A DNA stretch of 64,000 nucleotides from Lutispora sp003527145 (GTDB lineage Bacteria > Bacillota > Clostridia > Lutisporales > Lutisporaceae): NCBI GenBank assembly GCA_029983695.1, contig JASBZB010000007.1, positions 1 to 64,000 on the forward strand, given 5' to 3'. The position numbers and the translations under genes are program-made. Positions 7,369-16,392 of the stretch are shown here, one piece after another (positions within the stretch are counted from its first letter, which is position 1; the number at the start of each line of letters is the position of its first letter). Under the pieces are notes generated by a model, which saw only the letters and a program-made list of their open reading frames with translations, was not told the DNA's origin and did no database searches.

Positions 7369-8025
7369 ATGCCTTTTGCAATGACTCATTTATATATTGC
7401 GTACAACATATTAAGCAATACACCACAAATAAAGAAGCCTTGTGACTTTATGATTGGGGCTCTTGCACCTGATTCGGTACATTTTAGGGATAATTATAAT
7501 AGCAGCATGAAAAAGAAAAGTCATTTATGTGTTGGAGATGAAAAATGGGGCAGGTTCACAAATAATCAAGAATGGCTAGAAAATGTGCTTGCTTTTTTAC
7601 AGAAAAATAAGCATATGGAAGAGGCTGATTTTATTTATGGATACTGTTCTCATATACTTGCCGATATACAGAACAACATAAAAATCTGGACGCCATTCCT
7701 ATTAAAAAATAGAGAAGCCTTAGAAAAAGGCATTGGGAGTATTTATCATGAAGAGTCATGTGCTATGGATTATGCACTATACCTACTGAATCCCCGGCAA
7801 AAAGAAATGTGGGAAGTTCTTGAGGACTCGGTTGGATATGATATTCCAAATGTTGTAGTGGCTGATGAAATAAATAAAATGAAGCAGTCTGTTTTACATA
7901 GTCAATTTTTGGACAAGGAATATGTAGACATATCTTTAAATAAATATGTTACATTTTCCAGTATACAAGAATTTATTACCATAGAATCTCAGCATATTAA
8001 AAATCTTTTATACCAAGACGATTAA
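7369..8025 (+). CDS. Zinc-dependent phospholipase C family hydrolase
   Basis: 218 residues starting MPFAMTHLYIAYNIL. GALAPDSVHFRDNY and KSHLC..DEKWG are the signature of the small zinc-dependent phospholipase C-like family (His and Asp ligands: H7, D in APDSVH, H in SHLC, and GYCSHILAD near residue 100). No signal peptide, so an intracellular relative of secreted enzymes rather than a toxin. ATG 7369 is chosen because GGAGG at 7355-7359 precedes it; an upstream in-frame ATG at 7303 has no RBS. Confidence 0.8.
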   Translation: MPFAMTHLYIAYNILSNTPQIKKPCDFMIGALAPDSVHFRDNYNSSMKKKSHLCVGDEKWGRFTNNQEWLENVLAFLQKNKHMEEADFIYGYCSHILADIQNNIKIWTPFLLKNREALEKGIGSIYHEESCAMDYALYLLNPRQKEMWEVLEDSVGYDIPNVVVADEINKMKQSVLHSQFLDKEYVDISLNKYVTFSSIQEFITIESQHIKNLLYQDD

Positions 8026-8059
8026 ATATATATTCTTCATATTATGTTGGAACGTCACA

Positions 8060-8179
8060 GATATCATTGCGCTATTTAGCGGAAACAAGCAATTTATTTT
8101 TAACTATGATAATAAAGAATTATGGGAAGGAGTTTTGGAATATGGTTGCTCAATCAGGATTTTCGATGAACAATTTTGA
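8060..8179 (+). pseudogene. C-terminal coding fragment, family not recognised
   Basis: A 39-codon frame with no start reads DIIALFSGNKQFIFNYDNKE, then LWEGVLEYGCSIRIFDEQF and a stop. Composition is protein-like and codon use matches the neighbours. It is probably the tail of a gene whose front has been deleted; it sits between two intact genes without an attC-like site. Confidence 0.4.
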
Positions 8180-8197
8180 TTTTCCAATTAGAGGATT

Positions 8198-8566
8198 ATG
8201 ATAAAACTTGAAGAATTAATTCAATATTGTTGCAGTAAAAAAAAGGCATATATTGATTATCCATTTGGTATAGAGCCCATTTGCATAAAAGTAAACGGTA
8301 AAATATTTGCTGAAATTTATCCGAAAGAAAGCAATTATAAAATTACATTGAAATGCGAGCCTATATTAGCGGACTTTTTTCGTAATCAGTATCCGGATAT
8401 TGTTGTAAGAGGCTATCATTGCCCGCCTGTTCAGCAGCCATACCGAAATACTGTTTGGATAAATAAAATCGATGATAATATACTGTATGGAATGATTGAC
8501 CACTCTTATGAGCAAGTAATAAAAAGCTTTTCTAAAAAGGTGCAAAAAGAGATATTGAACGAGTAG
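8198..8566 (+). CDS. MmcQ/YjbR family protein
   Basis: 122 residues of the CyaY-like MmcQ/YjbR fold: an N-terminal helix, the strand IDYPFGIEPICIKVNGKIFAEI, KITLKCEP, and PYRNTVWINKID followed by DHSYEQVIKSF. In this family the conserved W and H of the C-terminal half (VWINK, DHSYE) are present. Members are DNA-binding or of unknown role. The start ATG follows AGAGGAT. Confidence 0.85.
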   Translation: MIKLEELIQYCCSKKKAYIDYPFGIEPICIKVNGKIFAEIYPKESNYKITLKCEPILADFFRNQYPDIVVRGYHCPPVQQPYRNTVWINKIDDNILYGMIDHSYEQVIKSFSKKVQKEILNE

Positions 8567-8599
8567 AGTAGTGCGAGCAGATAAAAAGGGGATCATGTA

Positions 8600-9496
8600 A
8601 TGGAATATAATTTTCAAATAGGAAATAAGAGAATATTTGTTGAGGTATTGGGTCCAAGCAATGCTCCGGCATTATTATATATCCATGGAGGGCCTGGAGC
8701 GGGCTCATATGATTTTAAATTGCACCAAGCAGAAGAGCTTTCAAGGCATTGCAAGGTGATCATGGTAGATCAAAGGGGTGTTTTGCGCTCAGAGCATCTT
8801 GAAAAATCAGAAAACTTAAGCCCTCTGAATATCATTAACGATTTTGAAGCAATTCGTGCTCAATTAAATATAAAATCATGGGCGATTTTAGGGCACTCAT
8901 TTGGAGGCTATTTAGCACTTATCTACATTAATCAATATCCCTCAGTTATAAGTAGAGTCATATTTGAGTGTCCAACTTTTGATATCGGGTTATCGGCGTG
9001 CTCATTAATAAAGAGAGCAGCAGATGAATTTTGTGAAATAGGCAACTATGAAAAGGCATATGAGTGTAAGAACGCTGTATTAGCATATAAAGATGCAGAA
9101 AGCATCTGGGATAAAATGTATTTGCTTAATGACCTTGGAGAGAGAAGAAACAATATATATGTTTTTCATAAAGAAAGAAACTTCTTTGAGAATATTATAA
9201 AGGATTCAGAGCTACCGCAAGAGGCTTGGGAGGGCTCTTACTTACATTCAGAGAAATTGAGTGAAGAAGGGAGCATATTTAAATCTGCCTTGCCCTTATT
9301 AAAAGATATTAATTGTCCAGCACTATTGATCAAAGGCAAATATGATCATGTAACAAGTCAAGAGCAAATTAGCGCTTTTAGGAGCCAAGTCCCAAAAGGT
9401 AAAATCGTTGAATTTAGTAAGAGCGGTCATTTTCCGAGATTTGAAGAAGCAAAGCTGTTCTCTGAAACAGTTATAGATTTCATATTTGGAAATTAG
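8600..9496 (+). CDS. Alpha/beta hydrolase, prolyl iminopeptidase-like (S33)
   Basis: 298 residues. HGGPG at 29-33 forms the oxyanion hole typical of S33 proline iminopeptidases, DQRG at about 57-60, nucleophile Ser100 in GHSFGG, acid in KYDHVT and catalytic His in SGHFPRFE near the C-terminus. The cap domain spans roughly residues 130-225. Cytoplasmic. It probably removes an N-terminal residue (Pro or a related one) from small peptides. ATG is preceded by AAAGGGGATC. The next gene starts 12 nt after its stop. Confidence 0.85.
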   Translation: MEYNFQIGNKRIFVEVLGPSNAPALLYIHGGPGAGSYDFKLHQAEELSRHCKVIMVDQRGVLRSEHLEKSENLSPLNIINDFEAIRAQLNIKSWAILGHSFGGYLALIYINQYPSVISRVIFECPTFDIGLSACSLIKRAADEFCEIGNYEKAYECKNAVLAYKDAESIWDKMYLLNDLGERRNNIYVFHKERNFFENIIKDSELPQEAWEGSYLHSEKLSEEGSIFKSALPLLKDINCPALLIKGKYDHVTSQEQISAFRSQVPKGKIVEFSKSGHFPRFEEAKLFSETVIDFIFGN

Positions 9497-9508
9497 GAGG
9501 ACACATAC

Positions 9509-10057
9509 ATGAAAAGGGTATCATATAAATATATTCAATGGAGTGCAGTTGTCGTATTTGCTTACCTGCTGTTTTTCCCGATTTCTATTAAAATTGATAA
9601 GGTCATTCCTGCCGTTGAAGTTTCTTTAGGGGATTCTTCGTTCTGCAAACCGCTCAATGTAATAATTGATGGCACCTATCATTGGAGATTGATTGGTGAT
9701 GATACATTTGATGGAAATATAAAATTTGATACCTACCCATTGACCATGAAAGATGGGCTTGCACAAGGCAAAGGACTTCCAACTTTGCGTTTTCAAGAGG
9801 GGAGTGATCATCTTGATTATGGTGAATGGATGGATTCGGAATCTTTCGGTAAAATTCACACAAAAGCTTTTTTCAATAAGTTTATTGTACAGATTTATGG
9901 TAACGGTGAAGGAAACGGTGCAGACGGAGCAAGAGGCTGGTCCACTATTGACGGCCATTGTATAGTTGCTCCTGCACACAACAAGGAAGAAGCGCTCTCA
10001 ATATTAAAAAGAATTCAGAATGATGATTTGGCACCATATGAATATTGGATAGAATAA
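9509..10057 (+). CDS. Membrane-anchored hypothetical protein
   Basis: 182 residues. One N-terminal membrane segment (about residues 10-27, WSAVVVFAYLLFFPISI) leaves the rest outside. The external part has the beta-rich pattern NVIIDGTYHWRLIGDDTFDG and a Gly-rich loop GNGEGNGADGARGW. No family recognised. The preceding stop is followed by AGGAGG and the start lies 12 nt after the hydrolase stop, so the two are probably co-transcribed. Confidence 0.65.
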   Translation: MKRVSYKYIQWSAVVVFAYLLFFPISIKIDKVIPAVEVSLGDSSFCKPLNVIIDGTYHWRLIGDDTFDGNIKFDTYPLTMKDGLAQGKGLPTLRFQEGSDHLDYGEWMDSESFGKIHTKAFFNKFIVQIYGNGEGNGADGARGWSTIDGHCIVAPAHNKEEALSILKRIQNDDLAPYEYWIE

Positions 10058-10118
10058 ATCTAACTGGATTTTGGATACTGTTCAATAATCATGTATCTAA
10101 TGTGAGGGGGAGAAGCGT

Positions 10119-10658
10119 ATGTTTAAGTATATGATTGATGAGGATGTAGAATTAAGGTTGCTTGATAATAATCATGCAGAGGTCATGTTCAAATCAATTG
10201 ATTTATGCAGAGATTATTTAAGAGAATGGTTACCCTGGATAGATGGCACTAAAACAATAGAGGATACAAAAAGCTTCATTGAAATGACAAAGAAACAGTT
10301 TGCATCAAATGAAGGATTTCAAGCAGGAATATGGTATAAAGGAGAGTTCGCAGGAGTAATAGGCTACTATGGGCTTAACTGGTATAGTAAATCAGTAAAC
10401 ATTGGATACTGGCTTGATAAAAGATATATGGGAAAAGGTATCATGACAAAAGCATGTAGAGTATTTATCGATCATGCTTTTAATGAATATAAATTAAATA
10501 GAGTAGAAATTAGATGCGCCGAGGGAAATTACAAAAGCAGGGCTATACCTGAAAGGCTGGGTTTGTCTAAAGAAGGCATTATAAGAGAGGCTGAGTGGCT
10601 CTATAATTATTATGTCAGCCATGTTGTTTACGGCATGTTAGCTGCTGAATGGAAATAG
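10119..10658 (+). CDS. GNAT acetyltransferase, RimJ/RimL type
   Basis: 179 residues. VELRLLDNNHAEVMF at the start, IGYWLDKRYMGKGIMTKA (acetyl-CoA pyrophosphate loop, variant R/Q-x-x-G-x-G/A) around residues 100-115, VEIRCAEGNYKSRAIPERLGLSKEGIIREAEWL near the end. This is close to the ribosomal-protein-serine acetyltransferase subgroup (RimL/YdaF). RBS GAGGGGGAG. Acceptor unknown. Confidence 0.88.
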   Translation: MFKYMIDEDVELRLLDNNHAEVMFKSIDLCRDYLREWLPWIDGTKTIEDTKSFIEMTKKQFASNEGFQAGIWYKGEFAGVIGYYGLNWYSKSVNIGYWLDKRYMGKGIMTKACRVFIDHAFNEYKLNRVEIRCAEGNYKSRAIPERLGLSKEGIIREAEWLYNYYVSHVVYGMLAAEWK

Positions 10659-10675
10659 TGCCGACGATATTGATT

Positions 10676-10750
10676 GCATAACTTGGGGCCATAAGAGTCA
10701 TTGTCCTAAAGGCTTCGCTAGTATGAGCGTTCGTGTTTTAAGGACATGCT
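10676..10750. other. Possible eroded attC-like site
   Basis: GCATAAC (10676-10682) resembles an R'' box. TGTCCTAAA (10702-10710) and the segment ending AAGGACA (10740-10746) form an inner stem. No right-hand GTTRRRY box is visible, so the call is tentative. Confidence 0.3.
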
Positions 10751-10843
10751 TAAGAGCAGAGCAGAAACATATAAACCTTTTATAAAAAGAAATAATAAGA
10801 TATTTTGAAAGAATCGTTATTATAGGAAATGAGGAGTGCAATA

Positions 10844-11296
10844 ATGACTCTGCCAAAGCTCATCTATTTCTTGAACAGAATATTTTGGAGAATAACCAAG
10901 CCCACCACAATAGGAGTGAGGGCTATGTTGTTGAAAGAAAATACAATTTTATTGGTTAAACATACATATCATGATTCATGGTACTTACCAGGAGGCAGAA
11001 TCAAAAAAGGAGAGATATTTGAACAAGCAATCAGGAGAGAACTGTATGAGGAATTAGATTGTGAGCTGCATTCTATAAGATTATTTGGAGTTTATAATAG
11101 TTTTAATGAGTACAAAAATGACAGCATTGTTATTTTCTACTCAGATGATTTTTCTTTGTCAGGCAAAACAGATGGAGAAATTGAAAGATATGATTTCTTT
11201 AAGTTAAACAAATTGCCTGAGGAAGTATCAATGGGCACAAGAAAAAGGATTGAAGAATATACAAAAGGATATACTTCAAATTTTGGACTTTGGTAA
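10844..11296 (+). CDS. Nudix hydrolase
   Basis: 150 residues. The Nudix box reads GGRIKKGEIFEQAIRRELYE followed by ELDCEL, with all catalytic glutamates (REL-EEL) present. It acts on nucleoside diphosphates linked to another group, with Mg2+. An N-terminal amphipathic helix of about 30 residues (PKLIYFLNRIFWRITKP) precedes the domain. ATG 10844 is preferred because GAGGAG at 10831-10836 is 7 nt upstream; the in-frame ATG at 10829 overlaps that RBS. Confidence 0.88.
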   Translation: MTLPKLIYFLNRIFWRITKPTTIGVRAMLLKENTILLVKHTYHDSWYLPGGRIKKGEIFEQAIRRELYEELDCELHSIRLFGVYNSFNEYKNDSIVIFYSDDFSLSGKTDGEIERYDFFKLNKLPEEVSMGTRKRIEEYTKGYTSNFGLW

Positions 11297-11473
11297 AGGT
11301 GAATAGATTTTATGATATTAGAAATATGAGTTAGCTATAATTTTGATTATTGCTGCACTGGGTGTTGTCAAGTATAGCCTGGGGGTATTGGTTCGAGAAT
11401 GTTGCTCATGCAACAAAGCTGGGTGAAATATGTAACTCAATCAATACAATGTGAATGACAGGGGGTAACAAAA

Positions 11474-12262
11474 ATGCAAGTAAATTATAATAATATCTCA
11501 AAAAACTATGATGATGTCAGAAATGCGGACTTAGAGCTTATAAATATGTTTTTAGAAATGACTATAATAAATGAAAATACAAAGGTGCTGGACTTTGGTT
11601 GCGGCACAGGGAATTATGCAGATAAGTTGCAGAGAATTACGGGAGCGAGAGTTTATGGCGTTGAACCGTCAGAAGGGATGAGAGAAAAAGCAAGACAGAA
11701 AAATGCCAGCCTCAGCGTTGTGGAAGGCAATCATGAAAATATACCATTTGAAGAGAAATTCTTTGACTTTATATATATGACAGATGTTATTCATCATGTA
11801 CCTGATATCAATAGGATGTTTGAAGAAATAAACAGGGTGCTTGTTGATAAAGGTAAATTGTGCATCTGTACTCAATCACACAAGCAAATTGAAAATAGAT
11901 TTTATGTAAAGTATTTTCCATCAATTGCTATAGTTGATAAAAAACGATATCCGGATGTAGACTTAATTAAAACAGCTGGTGAAAAAAATGGACTTAGGTA
12001 TTTAAAAAACATAATAATGGGTGAAGGCGACATTATTAATGTTGGTATGGATTTCGTTGATCTGGTAAGAAATAAAGGCTATTCCATGTTTCATCTTATA
12101 CCGGAAGAGGAATACGAGAAAGGTCTGTCAAAATTAGAAGAGGATATGGATAGAGGTGGATTAGCTGTTAAGATATCTGGAGACTCTTTAGTATGGTTTA
12201 TAAAAGAAAAGAAAAGAGAATTATGCCTCATTCAACACAAATATTTCCGCAAGAGTCCGTAG
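11474..12262 (+). CDS. Class I SAM-dependent methyltransferase, 262 aa
   Basis: Motif I VLDFGCGTG at residues 38-46, YGVEPSEGM at beta2, VEGNHENIPFEEKFFDFIYMTDVIHHV covering motifs II-IV, INRVLVDKGKLCICTQ after. The C-terminal half contains a helical extension ending with a basic tail. Soluble; substrate unknown. ATG with AGGGGGT 7 nt upstream. The 178 nt before it hold no attC-like site. Confidence 0.9.
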   Translation: MQVNYNNISKNYDDVRNADLELINMFLEMTIINENTKVLDFGCGTGNYADKLQRITGARVYGVEPSEGMREKARQKNASLSVVEGNHENIPFEEKFFDFIYMTDVIHHVPDINRMFEEINRVLVDKGKLCICTQSHKQIENRFYVKYFPSIAIVDKKRYPDVDLIKTAGEKNGLRYLKNIIMGEGDIINVGMDFVDLVRNKGYSMFHLIPEEEYEKGLSKLEEDMDRGGLAVKISGDSLVWFIKEKKRELCLIQHKYFRKSP

Positions 12263-12276
12263 GCAAAGGTGCTGGA

Positions 12277-12337
12277 GTATAACCGTACAGCATCTGCAAG
12301 CATAAGAGACATCACTTTAAGGGCTGCTACGTGCCAG
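12277..12337. other. Possible eroded attC-like site
   Basis: GTATAAC (12277-12283) is followed by GTACAGCA, and GCTGCTACGTGCC lies about 45 nt further on, pairing at most bases if one base is looped out. A second ATATAAC occurs at 12346-12352 inside the RBS region of the next gene. The right outer box is not clear. Confidence 0.3.
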
Positions 12338-12369
12338 GAATATTTATATAACATACAGGAGGATAATGG

Positions 12370-12924
12370 ATGGAAGATGTATATAAAGTATGTTCAATTT
12401 ATAAAAATGCTCGCATTACATTAAGGCAGACAAATTTAGATGATACAGAAGAATTGTTAAAATGTTACTCTGACAAAAATTCAGTTCCGTTTTTTAATTC
12501 TGATAATTGCCATGGAGATGATTTTCATTATACTTCACTTGAAAGAATGAAACAGGCAATCGAATTTTGGGATTTTTCATATAGTAACCGTTATTTTGTG
12601 AGATGGACGATTATCTTAAACAGTACGGGTGAAATAATTGGAACTATTGAGATGTTCCATCGAATAGCAGAAGATGAATTCAATCACTATGGTGTTTTAA
12701 GAATAGATTTAAAGAGCGAATATGAAAACCAGAAAATTATTGACACTATATTAGAAATAGCAAATGAATCATTTTACCCTCTATTTGATGTAAAATCTAT
12801 ACTTACAAAAGCGTTTCCGGCAGCAAAAGAAAGGCTGACTTCATTAGAGAAAAACGGATATACTCCATTGGACAAGAAGTTTATTATATATGATAATTAT
12901 TTTGTAAGGACGATAGCGGATTAG
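12370..12924 (+). CDS. GNAT family acetyltransferase
   Basis: 184 residues. ARITLRQTNLDDTEELLKCY is the usual first strand-helix of RimJ/RimL-type GNATs, followed by IGTIEMFHRIAEDEFNHYGVLRIDLKSEYENQK and AFPAAKERLTSLEKNGYTPL. The acetyl-CoA loop (Q/R-x-x-G-x-G) is poorly conserved (YENQKII), so catalytic activity is less certain than for the other GNATs here. ATG with AGGAGG at about 12357-12362. Confidence 0.7.
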   Translation: MEDVYKVCSIYKNARITLRQTNLDDTEELLKCYSDKNSVPFFNSDNCHGDDFHYTSLERMKQAIEFWDFSYSNRYFVRWTIILNSTGEIIGTIEMFHRIAEDEFNHYGVLRIDLKSEYENQKIIDTILEIANESFYPLFDVKSILTKAFPAAKERLTSLEKNGYTPLDKKFIIYDNYFVRTIAD

Positions 12925-13246
12925 AAAGCAATAATAGTAATATGCTGCGACAGAAGGGGTAAGGAAACTCATGATATAGACTTTTCCCGTACATATGGTA
13001 GCACAAAAGGATTGCTCTGTGGCTTGAGTGAATAAAATAATAATGCAAACGTGAGTAAAAATTAAAAGAATAAAAGATAAAATAGAGGATTTATATCACT
13101 AGAAAAACAGACTATTGGAGGAAAAGTTAAAATAAATTAGACTTCAGAAGAGGCCGCTATCCGAGAGACCTATGATGAAACAGTATTGTAACAGTAGGGT
13201 ATGGCGAAATAATGATTTGCATATTTTCTAATTAGGGGGGATTTAT
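12925..13246. other. Intergenic stretch with one gene relic
   Basis: The 322-nt gap holds the Nudix relic described separately and otherwise A+T-rich sequence with no attC-like boxes. A strong AGGGGGG RBS ends it. Confidence 0.5.
13141..13191 (+). pseudogene. Nudix-box relic
   Basis: A 16-codon open stretch reads TSEEAAIRETYDETVL and a stop. This matches the Nudix helix (form GETxEEAAIRETxEETGL) with the ETG/EEL region damaged. The rest of the gene is gone. Confidence 0.5.
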
Positions 13247-14002
13247 ATGGATAAAAAATATACAGAAATAAACTCTAAAATTTTTGATAAATGGATTGAA
13301 GAAGGTTGGGAATGGGGACAGCCTATTAGTCATGAAGTTTTTGAAAGAGCTAAAAATAATGAATGGTTTGTGTTATTAACACCTACTAAACCAGTGCCAA
13401 AGGAATGGTTTTGCGAAATGAAAAATGCTGAAATACTAGGTCTGGCTTCTGGCGGCGGTCAGCAAATACCTGTATTTTCTGCATTAGGTGCAAAGTGTAC
13501 TGTATTGGATTATTCAGAAAAACAATTGTTAAGTGAAAAAGAAGTAGCAAGAAGAGAAAATTATGAGGTTAAAACAGTTAGAGCAGATATGACAAATCCT
13601 TTGCCTTTTAATAATGAATCCTTCGACTTGATTTTTCATCCAGTTTCTAATTGTTATATTGAGGATGTTCTTCCTGTTTGGAAAGAATGCTATAGAGTAT
13701 TAAAAAAAGGAGGGATTTTATTGGCAGGACTAGATAATGGTATTAATTATCTTTTTGATGATGATGAAACAATGATAACCTATAAACTGCCATTTAATCC
13801 CTTGAAAAACAGACAACTATATGAGAGTTCAGTAAAGAATGATTGGGGAATTCAATTTTCACATACCATTGAAGAACAAATCGGTGGGCAATTACAAGCA
13901 GGTTTCATACTTACAAATATATATCAAGATACAAACGGTGCTGGTAGGCTTCATGAGTTTAATGTTCCAACCTTTTATGCGACAAGAGCAATTAAAAAGT
14001 GA
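13247..14002 (+). CDS. Class I SAM-dependent methyltransferase, 251 aa
   Basis: A divergent motif I, ILGLASGGGQQIP, at about residues 63-75 is characteristic of a clostridial methyltransferase subgroup, with CTVLDYSEKQL at beta2, VRADMTNPLPFNNESFDLIFHPVSNCY as motifs II-IV and CYRVLKKGGILLAGL after. An N-terminal cap (residues 1-55) contains W/E-rich segments. ATG is preceded by AGGGGGG. Confidence 0.88.
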   Translation: MDKKYTEINSKIFDKWIEEGWEWGQPISHEVFERAKNNEWFVLLTPTKPVPKEWFCEMKNAEILGLASGGGQQIPVFSALGAKCTVLDYSEKQLLSEKEVARRENYEVKTVRADMTNPLPFNNESFDLIFHPVSNCYIEDVLPVWKECYRVLKKGGILLAGLDNGINYLFDDDETMITYKLPFNPLKNRQLYESSVKNDWGIQFSHTIEEQIGGQLQAGFILTNIYQDTNGAGRLHEFNVPTFYATRAIKK

Positions 14003-14311
14003 GATTATAAGCATGGTATTATGAGTGCATTTTTATTAATGAAAACAATTTATTCCTTCAAAAAAGTGCAGTAATATCTTTTCCTGATTAAGAGCAGAGT
14101 GTGTACCTGTGTCGAGATTTAGTAAGTAGAGTTATGGAGCATTATTGATTCGCAAAAATAAAAATATTATGACATACAGGTGGCATATTTAATGCGTTAA
14201 TATGGAACATAGATAGCAGGTTTTAGTGGTTGACGATATTGACGTTTGAAAAAGAAGATATTTGAACATCGAGTAGAAACAACAATAAGAACCTGTGAAA
14301 AAGGAGGGTGT
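14003..14311. other. Intergenic stretch, no gene seen
   Basis: 309 nt of A+T-rich sequence. It contains a small hairpin (CATATT...AATATG, about 14184-14204) around GCGTTAAT, and TATGACATACAGGTGG, which resembles TATAACATACAGGAGG at 12347-12362. No convincing promoter or relic. Confidence 0.4.
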
Positions 14312-15394
14312 ATGGTGGTGGAGAATATTTACTGGGTACAGGAATGGGCAAAAGTAAGGCAGGACGAGGTTGTTCGATTACCTGACAGCTTTGAGATTCA
14401 TGATAGCTTTTTAAAGCATATATCAAAGGAAGAGTTTGATTCTGCATTCAAAGAAGTATGGAATATGTTTACCAATATATATGGTAATATTGCTGAATTC
14501 CCGGAAACCTACGGAATGCCCTTGCATAAACCCTTGGAGTATAATTATTTTACTAAAGAGGCGAGGGAGTCGAGAAGTGCAGCATATCGTCCTATTAAGC
14601 TCCTATATTATCTTTTGATTGCAGGAGATTTGCATAACGGAACTATTGTTGCAGATGTAAATAAATTCAAAGCAATAAATGATGTTAAAAATATTCCTAT
14701 TATTTTTGAAAGACTTAGTGACTATGGTTTCTATTTTGATGGTTTAAAGAATTATAAAATTGCAAATGAAAGCATCTATATATCATATCCTGATAATGCA
14801 CAGGTTTTAACTGTATTGAAATTAATGGCGGATAAGGCTCATACAACAAACCGAATCAATGATTTTCTTAGCTGCCATTATAAATTGTTTCAAGATGATA
14901 TGAATACTGCAAATTATGGATATGGTGCAGATATAATCGCTGACAAAATGCATACAAAGCAGGAAAAAGAATTTGTTTATGCTATGGATGCTGTGCTCAG
15001 CAAAATGGGTTACCATGCGGGGCCTAGAGAATCAAACGAAGGACCTGGCTATGCTTACTATACTAAGGAAAGCCAAATAATAAAAAAAGGTCCCTATCAT
15101 TACTTGATGTCATCCAATAAAACAAAGCTCGTCTTGTATCTTCGCATTAGAAATGCATCTAAATGTTTAGATTATTTAAAAGAGTGCCCGGACTCTGTTA
15201 AACAAATTTTTTTATGGGGCGATACCGGATGCTCGAATCGTACGAAAGGCACATGTATACATGGACAAGAGTATGCAATAGATGGAAACATCTACTGGAG
15301 ATGCGGCTGTTGCAATGCGCCTTTTTATTTTAAACCAATTATAGAAGATATTCCACACTATATAAGATTAGTTGAATTAGGTCTGAAAAAATAG
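14312..15394 (+). CDS. Unknown cytoplasmic protein with C-terminal Cys/His cluster
   Basis: 360 residues, no signal peptide or membrane segment, family not recognised. The C-terminal 60 residues carry a possible zinc site: GCSNRTKGTCIHG followed by WRCGCCNAPF (Cys, Cys, His, Cys-x-Cys-Cys). The core is helix-rich (residues 60-270) with FDGLKNYKI and ISYPDNAQVLTVLKLMADKA. ATG 14312 lies 4 nt after AAGGAGG; GTG at 14315 or 14318 are alternatives. An upstream in-frame start at 14246 has no RBS. Confidence 0.7.
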   Translation: MVVENIYWVQEWAKVRQDEVVRLPDSFEIHDSFLKHISKEEFDSAFKEVWNMFTNIYGNIAEFPETYGMPLHKPLEYNYFTKEARESRSAAYRPIKLLYYLLIAGDLHNGTIVADVNKFKAINDVKNIPIIFERLSDYGFYFDGLKNYKIANESIYISYPDNAQVLTVLKLMADKAHTTNRINDFLSCHYKLFQDDMNTANYGYGADIIADKMHTKQEKEFVYAMDAVLSKMGYHAGPRESNEGPGYAYYTKESQIIKKGPYHYLMSSNKTKLVLYLRIRNASKCLDYLKECPDSVKQIFLWGDTGCSNRTKGTCIHGQEYAIDGNIYWRCGCCNAPFYFKPIIEDIPHYIRLVELGLKK

Positions 15395-15405
15395 AGTGTA
15401 TATAG

Positions 15406-15476
15406 CTGCGGCACATTCCTTCACCAGGCGCAGCTGCACTAAGGTCTGCGAATGTCCGGCAATGCGAGGGACATTG
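15406..15476. other. attC-like central segment
   Basis: CTGCGGCACATTCCTTCACCAGG contains the central motif seen in sites A, C and D (CACATxCCTTcACC). GCGGCACATTC pairs with GAATGTCCGGC about 40 nt further on. Outer boxes are degraded: GTATATAGC on the left, GACATTG on the right. Confidence 0.35.
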
Positions 15477-15501
15477 AAGTTTTTATTAAAAGGAGATTAT
15501 A

Positions 15502-16341
15502 ATGGAACGCTGCTTAATAATAGATGGGCATAACTTATTATTCAGAATGTTTTATGGTATACCTGGAACTATTAAAAATTCAAAAGGAGAAGATATAAAA
15601 GCAGTTGTTGGCTTTGTAAGTGGACTGATTAAATATATAAATAAATTCTCTCCTAATCATGCAGTTGTAGTTTTTGATAGTGAGACAAGCATCGCAAGCA
15701 AATGTGATGTTTATGAAGAATATAAAAGCAATAGAATAAACTATCTAGATGTTCCGGATAATGAAAATCCATTTACTCAACTGCCTTACATATTTAAAGT
15801 TTTAGACCAATTAAATATACAATATAAGGAAGCGCAAGAATATGAGGCAGATGATTATATTGCATCTATATGTCATAAGTATAGAGCTCAATATGAAATT
15901 ATAGTTATCTCAACAGACCAAGATTTTTATCAATTAGTAAATGATAATATCTTTTTATTCAATCCTTGTAGGAAAGATGGAATAATGTATACAGCTGAAA
16001 GAATATATAAGAAATGGGGCGTACTTCCATCTCAGATAGTAGAATATAAGGCTATTGTTGGAGATAAAAGTGATAATATAAATGGAATAAAGGGAATAGG
16101 TCCGAAAATCGCACAAAAAATATTGAGTCTAGGGAACATAAATACTGTAATCGAAAAAGATTTGCTGGACGATAAGTTAAGTAATATGCTAAAAGAAAAG
16201 CTAGATTTAATTAATAGAAATATTAAGCTGATAACAATGAAAAAGGATATTCCGATTGTTAATGAATCTTTTGCGCTAAGGGATAAAATTAAGTTGAATA
16301 AGAAACCTATGGAAATTATAAAAGAAAGTGGAGTTTATTAG
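15502..16341 (+). CDS. Stand-alone 5'-3' exonuclease (Pol I N-domain type)
   Basis: 279 residues matching the FEN-type 5' nuclease domain of DNA polymerase I. Metal-binding acids are visible: D8 in IIDGHN, E115/D117/D118 in YEADDY, D139/D141 in STDQDF, D188/D191 in GDKSDNI. The helix-3-turn-helix reads GIKGIGPKIAQKIL at about 195-208. It cleaves 5' flaps and RNA primers. No polymerase domain follows, so it is a separate protein of the ExoIX/YpcP class. ATG with AAAGGAG 8 nt upstream. The 3' neighbour is attC-like site J. Confidence 0.88.
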   Translation: MERCLIIDGHNLLFRMFYGIPGTIKNSKGEDIKAVVGFVSGLIKYINKFSPNHAVVVFDSETSIASKCDVYEEYKSNRINYLDVPDNENPFTQLPYIFKVLDQLNIQYKEAQEYEADDYIASICHKYRAQYEIIVISTDQDFYQLVNDNIFLFNPCRKDGIMYTAERIYKKWGVLPSQIVEYKAIVGDKSDNINGIKGIGPKIAQKILSLGNINTVIEKDLLDDKLSNMLKEKLDLINRNIKLITMKKDIPIVNESFALRDKIKLNKKPMEIIKESGVY

Positions 16342-16392
16342 ATTTAGGAGCCATCGTCCGTGCGGCTTTGGCTCCGCGGGGCAGGGAACTTT

